Positions 11,677-20,711 of a stretch of DNA of 64,000 nt are shown piece after piece. The notes under the pieces were generated by a model. The model saw nothing but the letters and a program-made list of their open reading frames with translations, was not told the origin of the DNA and did not search any database. This DNA comes from Photobacterium aquae (lineage in GTDB: Bacteria; Pseudomonadota; Gammaproteobacteria; Enterobacterales; Vibrionaceae), in contig NZ_LDOT01000001.1 of assembly GCF_001029445.1 (NCBI RefSeq), positions 1-64,000 on the forward strand, in the 5' to 3' direction. The number at the start of each line of letters is the position of its first letter. Position 1 is the stretch's first letter. Position numbers and translations under genes: made by a program.

Positions 11677-12453
11677 TTAATTAGATTCTGTTTTTTTCTC
11701 AAAAGAAATTTCTTTTAATAACTCACTGTCAATATTATGAATTGTCTTAGACAGAAAAACCTGATTACCGGGCGTAAAGGTCATTAGTACATTTCTAAGT
11801 CTTGGCGTAGTCTCTGAAGATTTATTCTTAATATCAAATTCAAGTAATTTATTATGAACTTCAGCGAGTAGCTTTTCTTCTTGTTCTTCGGTAATGGAAA
11901 TTCTGTCAATACAAATAGGCATATTGACATCTTGGCTAAAAGCATCATGCATAAAGCGATTGGCAAACAATATTTCCAACGGCGATCCCTGATCAAAAAC
12001 AAAACGCCCTTTACCGGTAAATTGATATTGCCTATCCCCTTTCAATACCAGGTATCCCAACATTTCCAATGCACGCAAATAAAGCGTTACAGACGTCTGG
12101 TTCAACTGGTAGGCCTGTGCTATTTCATCTAAGCTGCTATCATTAATTCGCAATAAATTCAGAAAATCAAAAAGGTGTGGATAGCGGTAAAATATCTCAC
12201 CATTCAACCCTGTAATAACCTGCTCGCTCTCTTGCTGCAGCTGTTTGCCCCGCATCGATAGCTCAACCAAATCTGTATCGAGATATGACGCATAAAGCAA
12301 AATCTTATCCAACCCCAACGCCGTATTATGCAACTTCCTCTTTATTGTCGACAACGGGATTCCCATTTTCAAAGATAAGTCAGAATAGCCAATCCCTTTC
12401 TCTTTGATTTTTTCCCGCAAAGCCGCAAGTAAATACGTTGCTGAATGATTCAT
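11677..12453 (-). CDS. Helix-turn-helix transcriptional regulator
   Basis: The 258-residue protein has an N-terminal lambda-repressor-like HTH (residues 14-40, GIGYSDLSLKMGIPLSTIKRKL). A second winged-helix-like segment lies near residues 105-145 (DSSLDEIAQAYQLNQTSVTLYLRALEMLGYLVL). The C-terminal half has no recognised domain. It lies upstream of the GH63-type gene on the same strand with a 190-base gap, so it may control that gene or itself; this rests only on position. The coding region and its flanks are AT-rich compared with the glycosidase gene. Confidence 0.75.
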   Translation of the reverse strand: MNHSATYLLAALREKIKEKGIGYSDLSLKMGIPLSTIKRKLHNTALGLDKILLYASYLDTDLVELSMRGKQLQQESEQVITGLNGEIFYRYPHLFDFLNLLRINDSSLDEIAQAYQLNQTSVTLYLRALEMLGYLVLKGDRQYQFTGKGRFVFDQGSPLEILFANRFMHDAFSQDVNMPICIDRISITEEQEEKLLAEVHNKLLEFDIKNKSSETTPRLRNVLMTFTPGNQVFLSKTIHNIDSELLKEISFEKKTESN

Positions 12454-12897
12454 CTAACATTGCTCATATTCGTACTATCAACATCCATAAACCTAACACC
12501 AAGAGAATCCTTACTCTTGTGATATTAGTTCCATTTATTGTGACGTTTATATCTGCCATACCGAGGAGTTTTCCCAATAATTTAATCGGCAATGACGTTA
12601 ATAGCACCATTTGGAACTTCATCATCTTTTCTGATGCGGAGTATAATTCTTTTGAGACATAAAATTAAGTGGTTAACAAAAAATGTAATCGTTTTCTTTC
12701 AGAAGACAGATTTCTTGAGTCAGCAGTATCAATTTCCAATACCCATAAAACAAATAAAGGATAAGATCACAAAAAAGCGATTAGATAGTGGAAATAAATT
12801 CAATAAGTGTTCTGTGATTGGATTGTTATAAAGCATACTCTTTTGAGTAAATCGGTAGATTATAAACTTGAATGAACATCATGTTTTTAACCTAAAA
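12454..12897. other. AT-rich non-coding interval
   Basis: No supportable gene was found in these 444 bases. Short open frames at 12438-12662 and 12592-12831 have no ribosome-binding sites or recognisable features. The strong AT bias fits a promoter-rich or decaying region next to the pseudogene. Confidence 0.5.
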
Positions 12898-13370
12898 TGC
12901 TAGCGATATCAAATTTTTGCCATGCCTATCACTCTCTCCTATTTCGAGTGCATCGCCACCGTATTTTTCAATGATAAAAATAACAAAATGGCTGTTAATT
13001 TTGTTGAATATGCGATGGATACATACTCAGCTAATCCACTTCGTCTACTTAGCAACATTGTGGTCAAGCATCCTCACTCATTACCCAACCCAAAAAGCTC
13101 AATCCTGTTCTAGATACTCAAAAATTCTCATTCCACAATATCAACTATCCGGATCGCTACCAAGCAACGAATTAGCATACTTACAACAGCGTGGCATTCC
13201 TGCGTCCAATACATCAATGCGGGCGCTGCATCAGCCTCCCCCCCTTACTACACCGCCTGAAAGGCACAATTGTTGACCACGATCAGGCACTATTGCTAAT
13301 CGACATGCTCAAGTAAAAGGCATTAAATACCAGCCTACAAGCCCTATACCCCCCCTGTACTGAAGGTAAC
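12898..13370 (+). pseudogene. Decayed partial copy of the DUF4132 gene
   Basis: This stretch aligns along its length with about 14950-15480 of the downstream DUF4132 gene. Shared blocks include TATTTCGAG, GATACATACTCAGC versus GACACATACTCTGC, GTCAAGCA.CCTCACT, GCATACTTACAACAGC and GACCACGATCAGGCACT. It has lost about 35 bases in the middle, contains in-frame stops and frameshifts, and is AT-richer than the intact gene. It therefore cannot code for a functional protein. It may be the remnant of a second YehI-like gene or of a tandem duplication. Edges are approximate because similarity fades at both ends. Confidence 0.85.
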
Positions 13371-13540
13371 TTAAGCGTGACATCAACAAAGATTGTTTCG
13401 CTTACCCACTATATAAGCTTGCGTTGTTCCGATAACTATTGATTTTGACCCCATTGAACATTAACTTATGCCAATTATTGATATTTTACGCATGTTACAC
13501 ATAAATATCGCATCAATTATAACGACAATGGAATTTAATA

Positions 13541-16500
13541 ATGAAAATCAGTGATCTCATTGCAGATTTAAAGAAAAATTACTTTTTTTCGGATAAAACC
13601 GCAGATGACATTAATGAATATGTATTCAATGACGCACAACCTGCGCTATATTCTGGCTCGCAAGAAAATATCTCTGATTTTTATATTAAAAGAATCATTA
13701 AAGAATTAGATAATATTGATGACGATCCGCTATACATCCGTCGCTTTGTCATCGCATTACTTAGCTCATCGTCCGATTTTGAATGGCTGGCTACCAGCGT
13801 CATGGACAGAGTTCAAACTATCTACCCTGAATTTCATACTCTTGTAGGTAATAGCACCGAAGAAATCCTTGATAAAGTATTCACCCTCGGTGAATGGAAT
13901 GACATCAAGAAAGCCTTTTTCAAGCTATCCCAAATCGGCCTTCCAGAACAGGAAGTTATCGAATACCTAAAAAGCGACAAGCTAAAATCAGAAGGGTTCT
14001 ATAACTTTATTCACAATCCTTACCTGCAGCTTTACCTCTTACCACAATTGAGAAAAGCCTATGACGCCAAAGATTGTGAAAAATTTGATGCTATTTTCCG
14101 CGAATATTTCGCTGCCTGCCTGCAAGACCACTGCAAAAAAATCGACAAACGCCGAGATAAATTCAATGGCTCTTTGAATAGAATTGCATTGCCACAAGAT
14201 GCACTCGATCGTTTCATGGCTCTGTTTGATGGCACAGGCAACTGGGAAACAGATCTTGAATTCGTAGCTTCACAGCTAATCAGAGATAAAGACCGCTATT
14301 CTTCCGAAGAAGAATACGTCCTGCTCAACGATAAAGACTTCGAGGATTTGATTTATTTCATCCTTGATTTAGAACTATTCCACCGCTTCAGCGACTCAAA
14401 ATACGTAAATAACTTCTCAACGATTATTTGTGTTCTGGACATTGAAAAATGGATTAATGAATTACGATTCTTCTCATCCTACCACTATTGTGCTTTCAAC
14501 AATGCTCAGGAATTAATGAGTGAGCTGGACGACGCCATCAAGGTATATCCTGTTCTTCAACCAAGTTTTATTCAGTTTCTCGTCAATTACCTCACCAAGC
14601 ACTACCACTGCTGCCTAAGAAATTATGATAAACCGAACGCGGAGAATTTCTCATCAAACTCACACCTGCAACTATTGAAATTACTGTGTGAGCGCTTTGG
14701 GGCCACTTACATTTGGGACTGTTATTACAACGACAACCCTAATAAACCAAAGAATGATATTCTCCACGGATTGCTAACGAAAGTTTCAGCACAGCCTGAA
14801 CTGATAGAGCGCAAGGTTCAATTTGACCAAGCCTTACTGCGCAAGGCGATCCCTTGCATTACCAAAAAAGAGCAAGACAATGCTCCTCTGCTCGATTTCA
14901 TTCTAACCGGTGAAAATGCAGATGCCGTTGCAAAAATCGCACTGAATAACAGCAACATTGATTATGTTTCATGGCTATCACAACCTTATTTCGAGCGCCT
15001 AGCCACGGTATTTTTCAACGGTAAGAATGACAAGCTCGTTGTCGATTTCGTTGAAAATGCAAGCGACACATACTCTGCAGCTCCACTTCGACCGCTGAGC
15101 GAAATCGCGGTCAAGCACCCTCACTGCATCGCCAGCTACATGAAGGGGCTGATTGGCCATACGCAAAATATCAACCAGCGCAACAAGCTTGAGCTAGATA
15201 CCCAAGCGTTTTATCACGACGGAGTCACCTATCCGGATCTCTACCCAAGAAACGAACTGGCATACTTACAACAGCATGGTATCCCTTGCGTTAAATACGT
15301 CGCAGCTGGCTCGGCGTCGGTCAAAGCACTCTTGCTGATCTGCCTAAAAGGCACGATTACCGACCACGATCAGGCACTCTTGCTGATCGACATGCTCAAG
15401 GAAAAACAAAAGGGGCTGAATGCCAATTTGCAAGCCTGCATCAAGGCACTGCCAGAGACACTGAAACACGCGGTACTCTCAACCATTGCCGAGCAACTGG
15501 CTGATTTCAGTGGCCAGAAAGAGATCAATGCTGTCGAGTGCCTGTGCCACGAGCCCCTGAACGAAGAAACCGCCCTTGATCTGTTGAACAAGGTCAGCGA
15601 GGCACAGTCGCGTACCCTGCTGATCCAGCATGGCAATATCAACTTCATCCACCTGTACAAAACGGACGACGGCAACTTTGATTTGGCTAGCTACCTCGCC
15701 GAGAGCTATCAGGCACCGAAGAAACTGCCTGTCAGCGAGGATATCCTCCAGCTGATCGAAACCAAAGACGGCAGCAATGGCTATGAGGCTGCAATCCAGC
15801 TACTGCAGGTTTACCAGCACCACGATGCGTTTGTACCAAGTTCTGAAGGCCAAGCGATCCTGTCGCAAATCACCGAGACCTCTCTCGATAATTTCATGTG
15901 CCACCTGATCAGCCAGTACGCCGATAGCATCACGGCCAAAAACCGTTGGTTGCTAACCATCCCGACCCTGCACGCCACGCCGAACACGGTCAAAATCCTG
16001 ATGCCGCTTATCGAACGCTGGGCAAACGGTTCCAAACACCAACTGGCTGCCCAACTTATCAAACAGATGGGCGGCAGCGGGCTGACCCAAGTGTTCATGG
16101 CTCTAGATCGCCTGAGCCGCAACACCAAAAAACAGAGCGTCAAAGAAGCCATTGAAGATGCGTTTGCCATTGGTGCAAGCCAAAAAGGCATCACCAAAGG
16201 CGAGTTGGGCGACAGCTTGGTCGACAACATCGGCTTTGTTGACAACGCGATTCCGCTGCCATACTGCGGCCAGGATTTTGCGCTGATCCTCAACAAGGAG
16301 CTGAAATTCTCGATCCGCAAGCCGGACGGAAAGATTGCAAAATCCCTGCCTAAGCCAAAAGTAGACGACGATGCCGCAGCTGCAGCCGAGGTGAACAAAC
16401 ACTTCAGCGAGCTAAAGAAAATGCTCAAGGATATGGTGACACTACAAACTCACCGCCTTGAAGACGCCTTCGTGGTATGGCGCCAGTGGCAGTACGAGAA

Positions 16501-17185
16501 GTGGGCCGAGCTGTTCCTTGCCAACCCGGTAATGAACAAACTGGCTAGCCAGTTGGTATGGGGTATCTACGAGAACAATACCCTGACCCAAACCTTCACC
16601 GTTAACCCAGCGGTCATTACCGTCGATGACGAAGCTCTCGACATTGCGCCACACAGCCAGATCGGTTTGGTGCACCCTATCGAACTTAGCGCCGAGCAAT
16701 TGGCCGAGTGGCAAGATTACTTCGCCGACTGGGAGATTTCAGTGCTGTTCGATCAGCTAGCACGCCCGATGCTAACTCTGACCCCAACCGACAAAGATCC
16801 GCTGGCTTACGCGCCGAACTTGGTTTTCCGCAAATCGCCATCAACCGTGATCAACCGCCTGCGCAAGAAAGGCTGGTCCATAGGTTCAGTGCGTGATGGA
16901 GGCAGCTTCGACGAGCTGTACAAGGAAATCGACGAAGGCAATCTGGGCATCGAAATCACCTTCGATGAAGATGTATGGCATGGTGGCTACGGCTATGAAT
17001 CGAACGAGATCGATATCGCCATTGGTAAGATTGAATTCTACCAAGCCGGCCAACTGCCTCGCGGCAGCTACTGCTACGCAGAACTCGATGAGCCTGAGTA
17101 CGCAACACTGAAAAAAGACATCGAACAACTGCCGCTACGACTGGTTCAGGAACTGGTTCGCGAAGCGATTAACGGCTTTAAGTAA
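13541..17185 (+). CDS. yehI: DUF4132 (YehI/MolR-like) giant protein
   Basis: The 1214-residue product has the size of E. coli YehI (formerly MolR). The C-terminal DUF4132 domain lies at about residues 960-1090, recognisable from VVWRQWQYEKWAELFLANPVM, LVWGIYENN, VHPIELS and WEISVLFDQLARP. The remainder, up to about residue 940, is a helical repeat-like region without known motifs. A DNA-binding helix-turn-helix is not evident, so the old name molybdate regulator is not supported here. It heads the MoxR/vWA block and is separated from it by 102 bases holding two hairpins. The first third of the gene is AT-richer than the rest. Molecular function is unknown. Confidence 0.85.
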   Translation: MKISDLIADLKKNYFFSDKTADDINEYVFNDAQPALYSGSQENISDFYIKRIIKELDNIDDDPLYIRRFVIALLSSSSDFEWLATSVMDRVQTIYPEFHTLVGNSTEEILDKVFTLGEWNDIKKAFFKLSQIGLPEQEVIEYLKSDKLKSEGFYNFIHNPYLQLYLLPQLRKAYDAKDCEKFDAIFREYFAACLQDHCKKIDKRRDKFNGSLNRIALPQDALDRFMALFDGTGNWETDLEFVASQLIRDKDRYSSEEEYVLLNDKDFEDLIYFILDLELFHRFSDSKYVNNFSTIICVLDIEKWINELRFFSSYHYCAFNNAQELMSELDDAIKVYPVLQPSFIQFLVNYLTKHYHCCLRNYDKPNAENFSSNSHLQLLKLLCERFGATYIWDCYYNDNPNKPKNDILHGLLTKVSAQPELIERKVQFDQALLRKAIPCITKKEQDNAPLLDFILTGENADAVAKIALNNSNIDYVSWLSQPYFERLATVFFNGKNDKLVVDFVENASDTYSAAPLRPLSEIAVKHPHCIASYMKGLIGHTQNINQRNKLELDTQAFYHDGVTYPDLYPRNELAYLQQHGIPCVKYVAAGSASVKALLLICLKGTITDHDQALLLIDMLKEKQKGLNANLQACIKALPETLKHAVLSTIAEQLADFSGQKEINAVECLCHEPLNEETALDLLNKVSEAQSRTLLIQHGNINFIHLYKTDDGNFDLASYLAESYQAPKKLPVSEDILQLIETKDGSNGYEAAIQLLQVYQHHDAFVPSSEGQAILSQITETSLDNFMCHLISQYADSITAKNRWLLTIPTLHATPNTVKILMPLIERWANGSKHQLAAQLIKQMGGSGLTQVFMALDRLSRNTKKQSVKEAIEDAFAIGASQKGITKGELGDSLVDNIGFVDNAIPLPYCGQDFALILNKELKFSIRKPDGKIAKSLPKPKVDDDAAAAAEVNKHFSELKKMLKDMVTLQTHRLEDAFVVWRQWQYEKWAELFLANPVMNKLASQLVWGIYENNTLTQTFTVNPAVITVDDEALDIAPHSQIGLVHPIELSAEQLAEWQDYFADWEISVLFDQLARPMLTLTPTDKDPLAYAPNLVFRKSPSTVINRLRKKGWSIGSVRDGGSFDELYKEIDEGNLGIEITFDEDVWHGGYGYESNEIDIAIGKIEFYQAGQLPRGSYCYAELDEPEYATLKKDIEQLPLRLVQELVREAINGFK

Positions 17186-17195
17186 CCGTCCCTCT

Positions 17196-17231
17196 CCTGA
17201 ATCAGGCTAGCTGTTCGCGGCCTGATTCAGG
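17196..17231 (+). repeat. Perfect 12-base-stem hairpin after the DUF4132 gene
   Basis: CCTGAATCAGGC (17196-17207) pairs with GCCTGATTCAGG (17220-17231) over a 12-base loop. It begins 11 bases after the DUF4132 stop codon. No clear U-run follows, so termination may be weak. Confidence 0.8.
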
Positions 17232-17244
17232 TATATATTCATTC

Positions 17245-17272
17245 ACAGCCAAAGCGGCTTCGCTTTGGCTGT
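17245..17272 (+). terminator. Second hairpin, possible intra-operon terminator
   Basis: ACAGCCAAAGCG pairs perfectly with CGCTTTGGCTGT around a GCTT loop, followed by CTTTCATT. It ends 15 bases before the likely start of the MoxR gene, so it may attenuate read-through or define the 5' end of the downstream message. Confidence 0.6.
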
Positions 17273-17287
17273 CTTTCATTGAGCATT

Positions 17288-18382
17288 ATGATGAACGTAC
17301 AACGCCTGCCCGCAGAGCAACAATACCAACAGCAACTGAATGCCCTTCGCGAAGCCGATACCTTTGCCAAGCCCGTAGGCTGGCAGCTCAGCCCCAAAAT
17401 GGTTCGCACTTTCATTCTCGGCAGCGACCAGCCCATTGCTGGGCAAACCATTACCCGCAAAATCTATGGCAACGATGCTGCCGTCGAGCGCGCCATTGTG
17501 ACCTTGCTAGGGCAACAGGGGCTGCTATTGGTCGGCGAACCCGGCACAGCCAAATCCCTGCTATCCGAATTGTTAACGGCAGCCATTAGCGGCAACAGCA
17601 CCCTGACGGTACAAGGCAGTGCTGGTTTGTTCGAAGAGAACATCCGCTATAGCTGGAACTATGCCGCCCTACTGAAATCCGGCCCAACCCTTGAGGCCAT
17701 GGTACCGGGGCCGCTTTACCAGTCGATGAAAAACGGGGCAATCATGCGCTTCGAAGAATTGACCCGATGCCCAACCGAAGTACAAGACAGCCTGATCCCA
17801 GTATTGTCCGACCGTATTTTGCATGTCCCTGAAATTCAGAATGAGCAAAACTACCTGCTGTCACAACCGGGCTTCAATATCATCGCCACCGCCAACCTCA
17901 ATGACCGCGGCGTCAACCAGATCTCTTCGGCCCTCAAGCGCCGTTTCAATTTCGAAACGCTAAAACCGCTGGCTCAACGCAAAGACCGTATCGAACTGGT
18001 ACTGGGCCAAGTCAACGACCGCCTCGAACATGACGATATCGGCCTGCGCCTTGATCAAGATACCGCCACCTTGCTGGTCACTGTTTTCGACGAGCTAAAA
18101 TCTGGCACCGTAGCCGGTATCGCCATCGACTCGCCATCGACCTTGCTCTCCGTCCCCGAAGCGATCAACCTCGCCGTCCATGCCGCCATGCAGTGCCATT
18201 ACTTCGGAGAACAAGCCATTACCCCGGCACACCTTGCCACTTACCTGCAGGGCGCAGTCATCAAAGACAACCAGAAAGACGAAGCTTGCCTGCAAGACTA
18301 CCTACGGGTGATCAAACGCAAGCGCAGCGATGACCCGCTATGGCAATCATTCCTCGAAGGCTGCCGCAATGCCGGATGCTAA
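17288..18382 (+). CDS. yehL: MoxR-type AAA+ ATPase (YehL-like)
   Basis: The 364-residue AAA+ protein has Walker A GEPGTAKS at residues 83-90. The Walker B region reads AIMRFEELTR, sensor 1 is NIIATANLND and the arginine-finger segment is SALKRRFNFE. These features place it in the MoxR branch, whose members work with vWA proteins as substrate-remodelling machines (RavA-ViaA, CbbQ-CbbO, NorQ-NorD). The ATG at 17288 is chosen over a TTG three codons upstream; neither has a strong ribosome-binding site. It overlaps the next gene by 14 bases. Its partner is very likely the vWA protein at 20704. Confidence 0.92.
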   Translation: MMNVQRLPAEQQYQQQLNALREADTFAKPVGWQLSPKMVRTFILGSDQPIAGQTITRKIYGNDAAVERAIVTLLGQQGLLLVGEPGTAKSLLSELLTAAISGNSTLTVQGSAGLFEENIRYSWNYAALLKSGPTLEAMVPGPLYQSMKNGAIMRFEELTRCPTEVQDSLIPVLSDRILHVPEIQNEQNYLLSQPGFNIIATANLNDRGVNQISSALKRRFNFETLKPLAQRKDRIELVLGQVNDRLEHDDIGLRLDQDTATLLVTVFDELKSGTVAGIAIDSPSTLLSVPEAINLAVHAAMQCHYFGEQAITPAHLATYLQGAVIKDNQKDEACLQDYLRVIKRKRSDDPLWQSFLEGCRNAGC

Positions 18383-20711
18383 CTGCAATACGGCCATGAA
18401 CGGCCTAAATAGCAACCCCGACCTGATCTGGGCCCCGGTTCGCCACCACAGTCCGATTTGTAGCTGGCAGCTGCTGCGGTTGGTCAAGCGGCACAAGCCG
18501 GATGTTATCATGATTGAAACGCCTGCCGATGCGCAGCCGCTGCTTACCTATTTGCAATCCGGCGATACCAAACCGCCAGTGGCCGCCTACATGTATAGCA
18601 TGAGTGAAGACGGCCAAGCCCGACGCGGGTTTATCCCCTTCGCACCGATGTCGCCCGAGTGGAATGCTCTACAAGCAGGAAAACAGCACAACATACCGTG
18701 TCATTTCATCGACTTGCCATATACCCATTGGCCTAAAAAACCAGATGAGGATGACAACGGGGAGCTATCGAACACCGATCCGCTGCTTTACGACAGCGAA
18801 GAGGCATTCAGCGAAACTTACATCAAGGCCCTGCTCGCCCAAAGCCGCTGCGAATCATTCGACCAGTGGTGGGATCGCTATTTTGAGCACCAGTACCATA
18901 CCCCTGCCGAGGCATTTTTCGAGCAGATGCAGCTATTCGGCAGCCAAATGCGCCAACACCAAGTCAACGCCGAACCGCATACCTTGCTGCGCGAACACTA
19001 TATGGCAAGCCGGATAGCACCATGCCTTGCGGCCGGACAAAAAGTACTGGTCGTCTGCGGTGCATTCCACTGCCAGGGGATTTGGCACTATCTCCAACAG
19101 GCTCAGCCGCTGCAACTGCAACCTGAGCCCAACCAGCGCTCGGGCTGCCATCTGGTTCCCTACCCGCTGTCACGACTCAGCCATCGCCACTACGGCGCCA
19201 GCCTCAGTCACAGTGGCTACTATGCCCATTGGTGGAGAAAACTCAAAGCAGCGCCAATCAAGCAACTGGGGATTCTTACCCGTCAGGTTCATGCCGAACT
19301 GGCTACCGAGCTGATGGGCTTTCTTGTCGACAAAGGTCATGCCGTAGCCATGCCGCAATGTGTCGATCTGGTTGTCGCTGCCGAACAGTTGGCCCAACTC
19401 CGCGATATAGCGCCGGGTCGTAGCGAATTCATCGAGGCTGCCCAGTTGACGCTGGTCAAAGAGAGCCAACACGCATTCTCACGCTGGATTGATGAATTCT
19501 TTACCGAATCAAAAGCCGGTACTGTCCCCAAAAACCTGCCGACAGCCCCGATCGTTGCCGATTTTCATGAACGCAGCCGTCAACTGAAGCTGCCTTGTCA
19601 GCTTATAGACGGCGAGGTACGCAAAGAGTTAGCAATCTACCGACAAGCCAACCACCTGTGCCAGTCGCATTTTTTGCATCAACTGGCGTTCCTCGATGTT
19701 CCTTACGGCGAGCAGCTTGGGGGGCCGAATTTTGCCAACCAATCGGATCTCCACCGAGTACGGGAGCAATGGCAAATCAGGTTCAGCCCGGAAACTGAAA
19801 GCGCGCTGGTTGAGCAGAGCCACCTTGGCAGCACTATCGAAGAAGTGATCCACAATACGCTGCGCCAACAGCTCAACCGCAGTGATATGACAAGCTACCA
19901 AAGCGTCACGCTATTGCTCGCCGCCTTGCAGATGGGCCTGCCGAACTGGTTGTCGCCGTTGTTGACACTGGTCAAACACCAAATGGACAGCGAAACAGAT
20001 CAGTCGCAGCTCTATCCGTCCTTGTCGCTGCTGTTCCAGTGCCTGTCGGGCAACCGCCTGCTGGCCCATGACCACCAGCATGAGTTCGAATCGGTGATCC
20101 AGCACTGTTTCGTGCGGCTGTGTGCCCGCCTGCCTCGGCTAGTAGACCCACGCCATGAAAAAGAGCTACTCCCACTGTTTGCTGAGCTGCTGAAACTCAC
20201 CCAGCAGCGGGCTGATCTCTGCCTGCCTAGCTACCTGCAAGATGCCTTGGTCGCGATACCGGCAAGCCAGTTCACCTTTGCCCTGCAAGGTGCCTGCAGC
20301 GCAATAGCCACGGTACTCGCCCAAACAGATCACGATCCTATTTTGCTGAACACTCTGCAAGCCATGATCGAACAGAGCTACCGGGAGCCCGATGCCCTAG
20401 GGGATTTTTGCTACGGCATCGCCTTTGTTGCAGGCCATTTGCTGTACCAACAAACCGAATTGAAACAGTGTCTGGACACCTTCCTGTCCTCATGTGACGA
20501 AGCACTCTACCTGCAAACACTGCCAGCCATGCGCCGTGCATTCTTGCAACTCGATTACGATGGCTTTACCCAAATGAGCCTGCTTTGCCAGCACGATCCC
20601 GACACCATCGCCCACGAAACCCAGCCCGACGCCGATGATATCGAGCTAATGCAGCAGATCCGGCAGGACGCGCTACAAGGGTTACAGTTCTGGGGAATAC
20701 ACTATGACTAA
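18369..20711 (+). CDS. yehM: DUF5682 family protein (YehM-like)
   Basis: The 780-residue product starts at the ATG at 18369, chosen because GAAGG lies eight bases upstream and the family's conserved start WAPVRHHSP follows soon after. An upstream ATG at 18330 would add 13 residues. The N-terminal third has motifs LIWAPVRHHSP, VIMIETPADA and VVCGAFHCQGI, the last resembling the GxxH pattern of TraB/ChaN-like folds. The C-terminal part is helical with no motif I recognise. The gene overlaps both neighbours (14 and 8 bases), which implies translational coupling with the ATPase and vWA genes. The role is unknown; it may be the effector or scaffold of the system. Confidence 0.85.
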   Translation: MPDANCNTAMNGLNSNPDLIWAPVRHHSPICSWQLLRLVKRHKPDVIMIETPADAQPLLTYLQSGDTKPPVAAYMYSMSEDGQARRGFIPFAPMSPEWNALQAGKQHNIPCHFIDLPYTHWPKKPDEDDNGELSNTDPLLYDSEEAFSETYIKALLAQSRCESFDQWWDRYFEHQYHTPAEAFFEQMQLFGSQMRQHQVNAEPHTLLREHYMASRIAPCLAAGQKVLVVCGAFHCQGIWHYLQQAQPLQLQPEPNQRSGCHLVPYPLSRLSHRHYGASLSHSGYYAHWWRKLKAAPIKQLGILTRQVHAELATELMGFLVDKGHAVAMPQCVDLVVAAEQLAQLRDIAPGRSEFIEAAQLTLVKESQHAFSRWIDEFFTESKAGTVPKNLPTAPIVADFHERSRQLKLPCQLIDGEVRKELAIYRQANHLCQSHFLHQLAFLDVPYGEQLGGPNFANQSDLHRVREQWQIRFSPETESALVEQSHLGSTIEEVIHNTLRQQLNRSDMTSYQSVTLLLAALQMGLPNWLSPLLTLVKHQMDSETDQSQLYPSLSLLFQCLSGNRLLAHDHQHEFESVIQHCFVRLCARLPRLVDPRHEKELLPLFAELLKLTQQRADLCLPSYLQDALVAIPASQFTFALQGACSAIATVLAQTDHDPILLNTLQAMIEQSYREPDALGDFCYGIAFVAGHLLYQQTELKQCLDTFLSSCDEALYLQTLPAMRRAFLQLDYDGFTQMSLLCQHDPDTIAHETQPDADDIELMQQIRQDALQGLQFWGIHYD

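Noticed and set aside
12438..12831. Two overlapping short plus-strand frames before the pseudogene
   Set aside because: AT-rich, no ribosome-binding site and no recognisable content.
12917..13276. Short plus-strand frames in the pseudogene stretch
   Set aside because: They are fragments of the decayed DUF4132 copy in shifted frames and do not cover a conserved domain as a whole.
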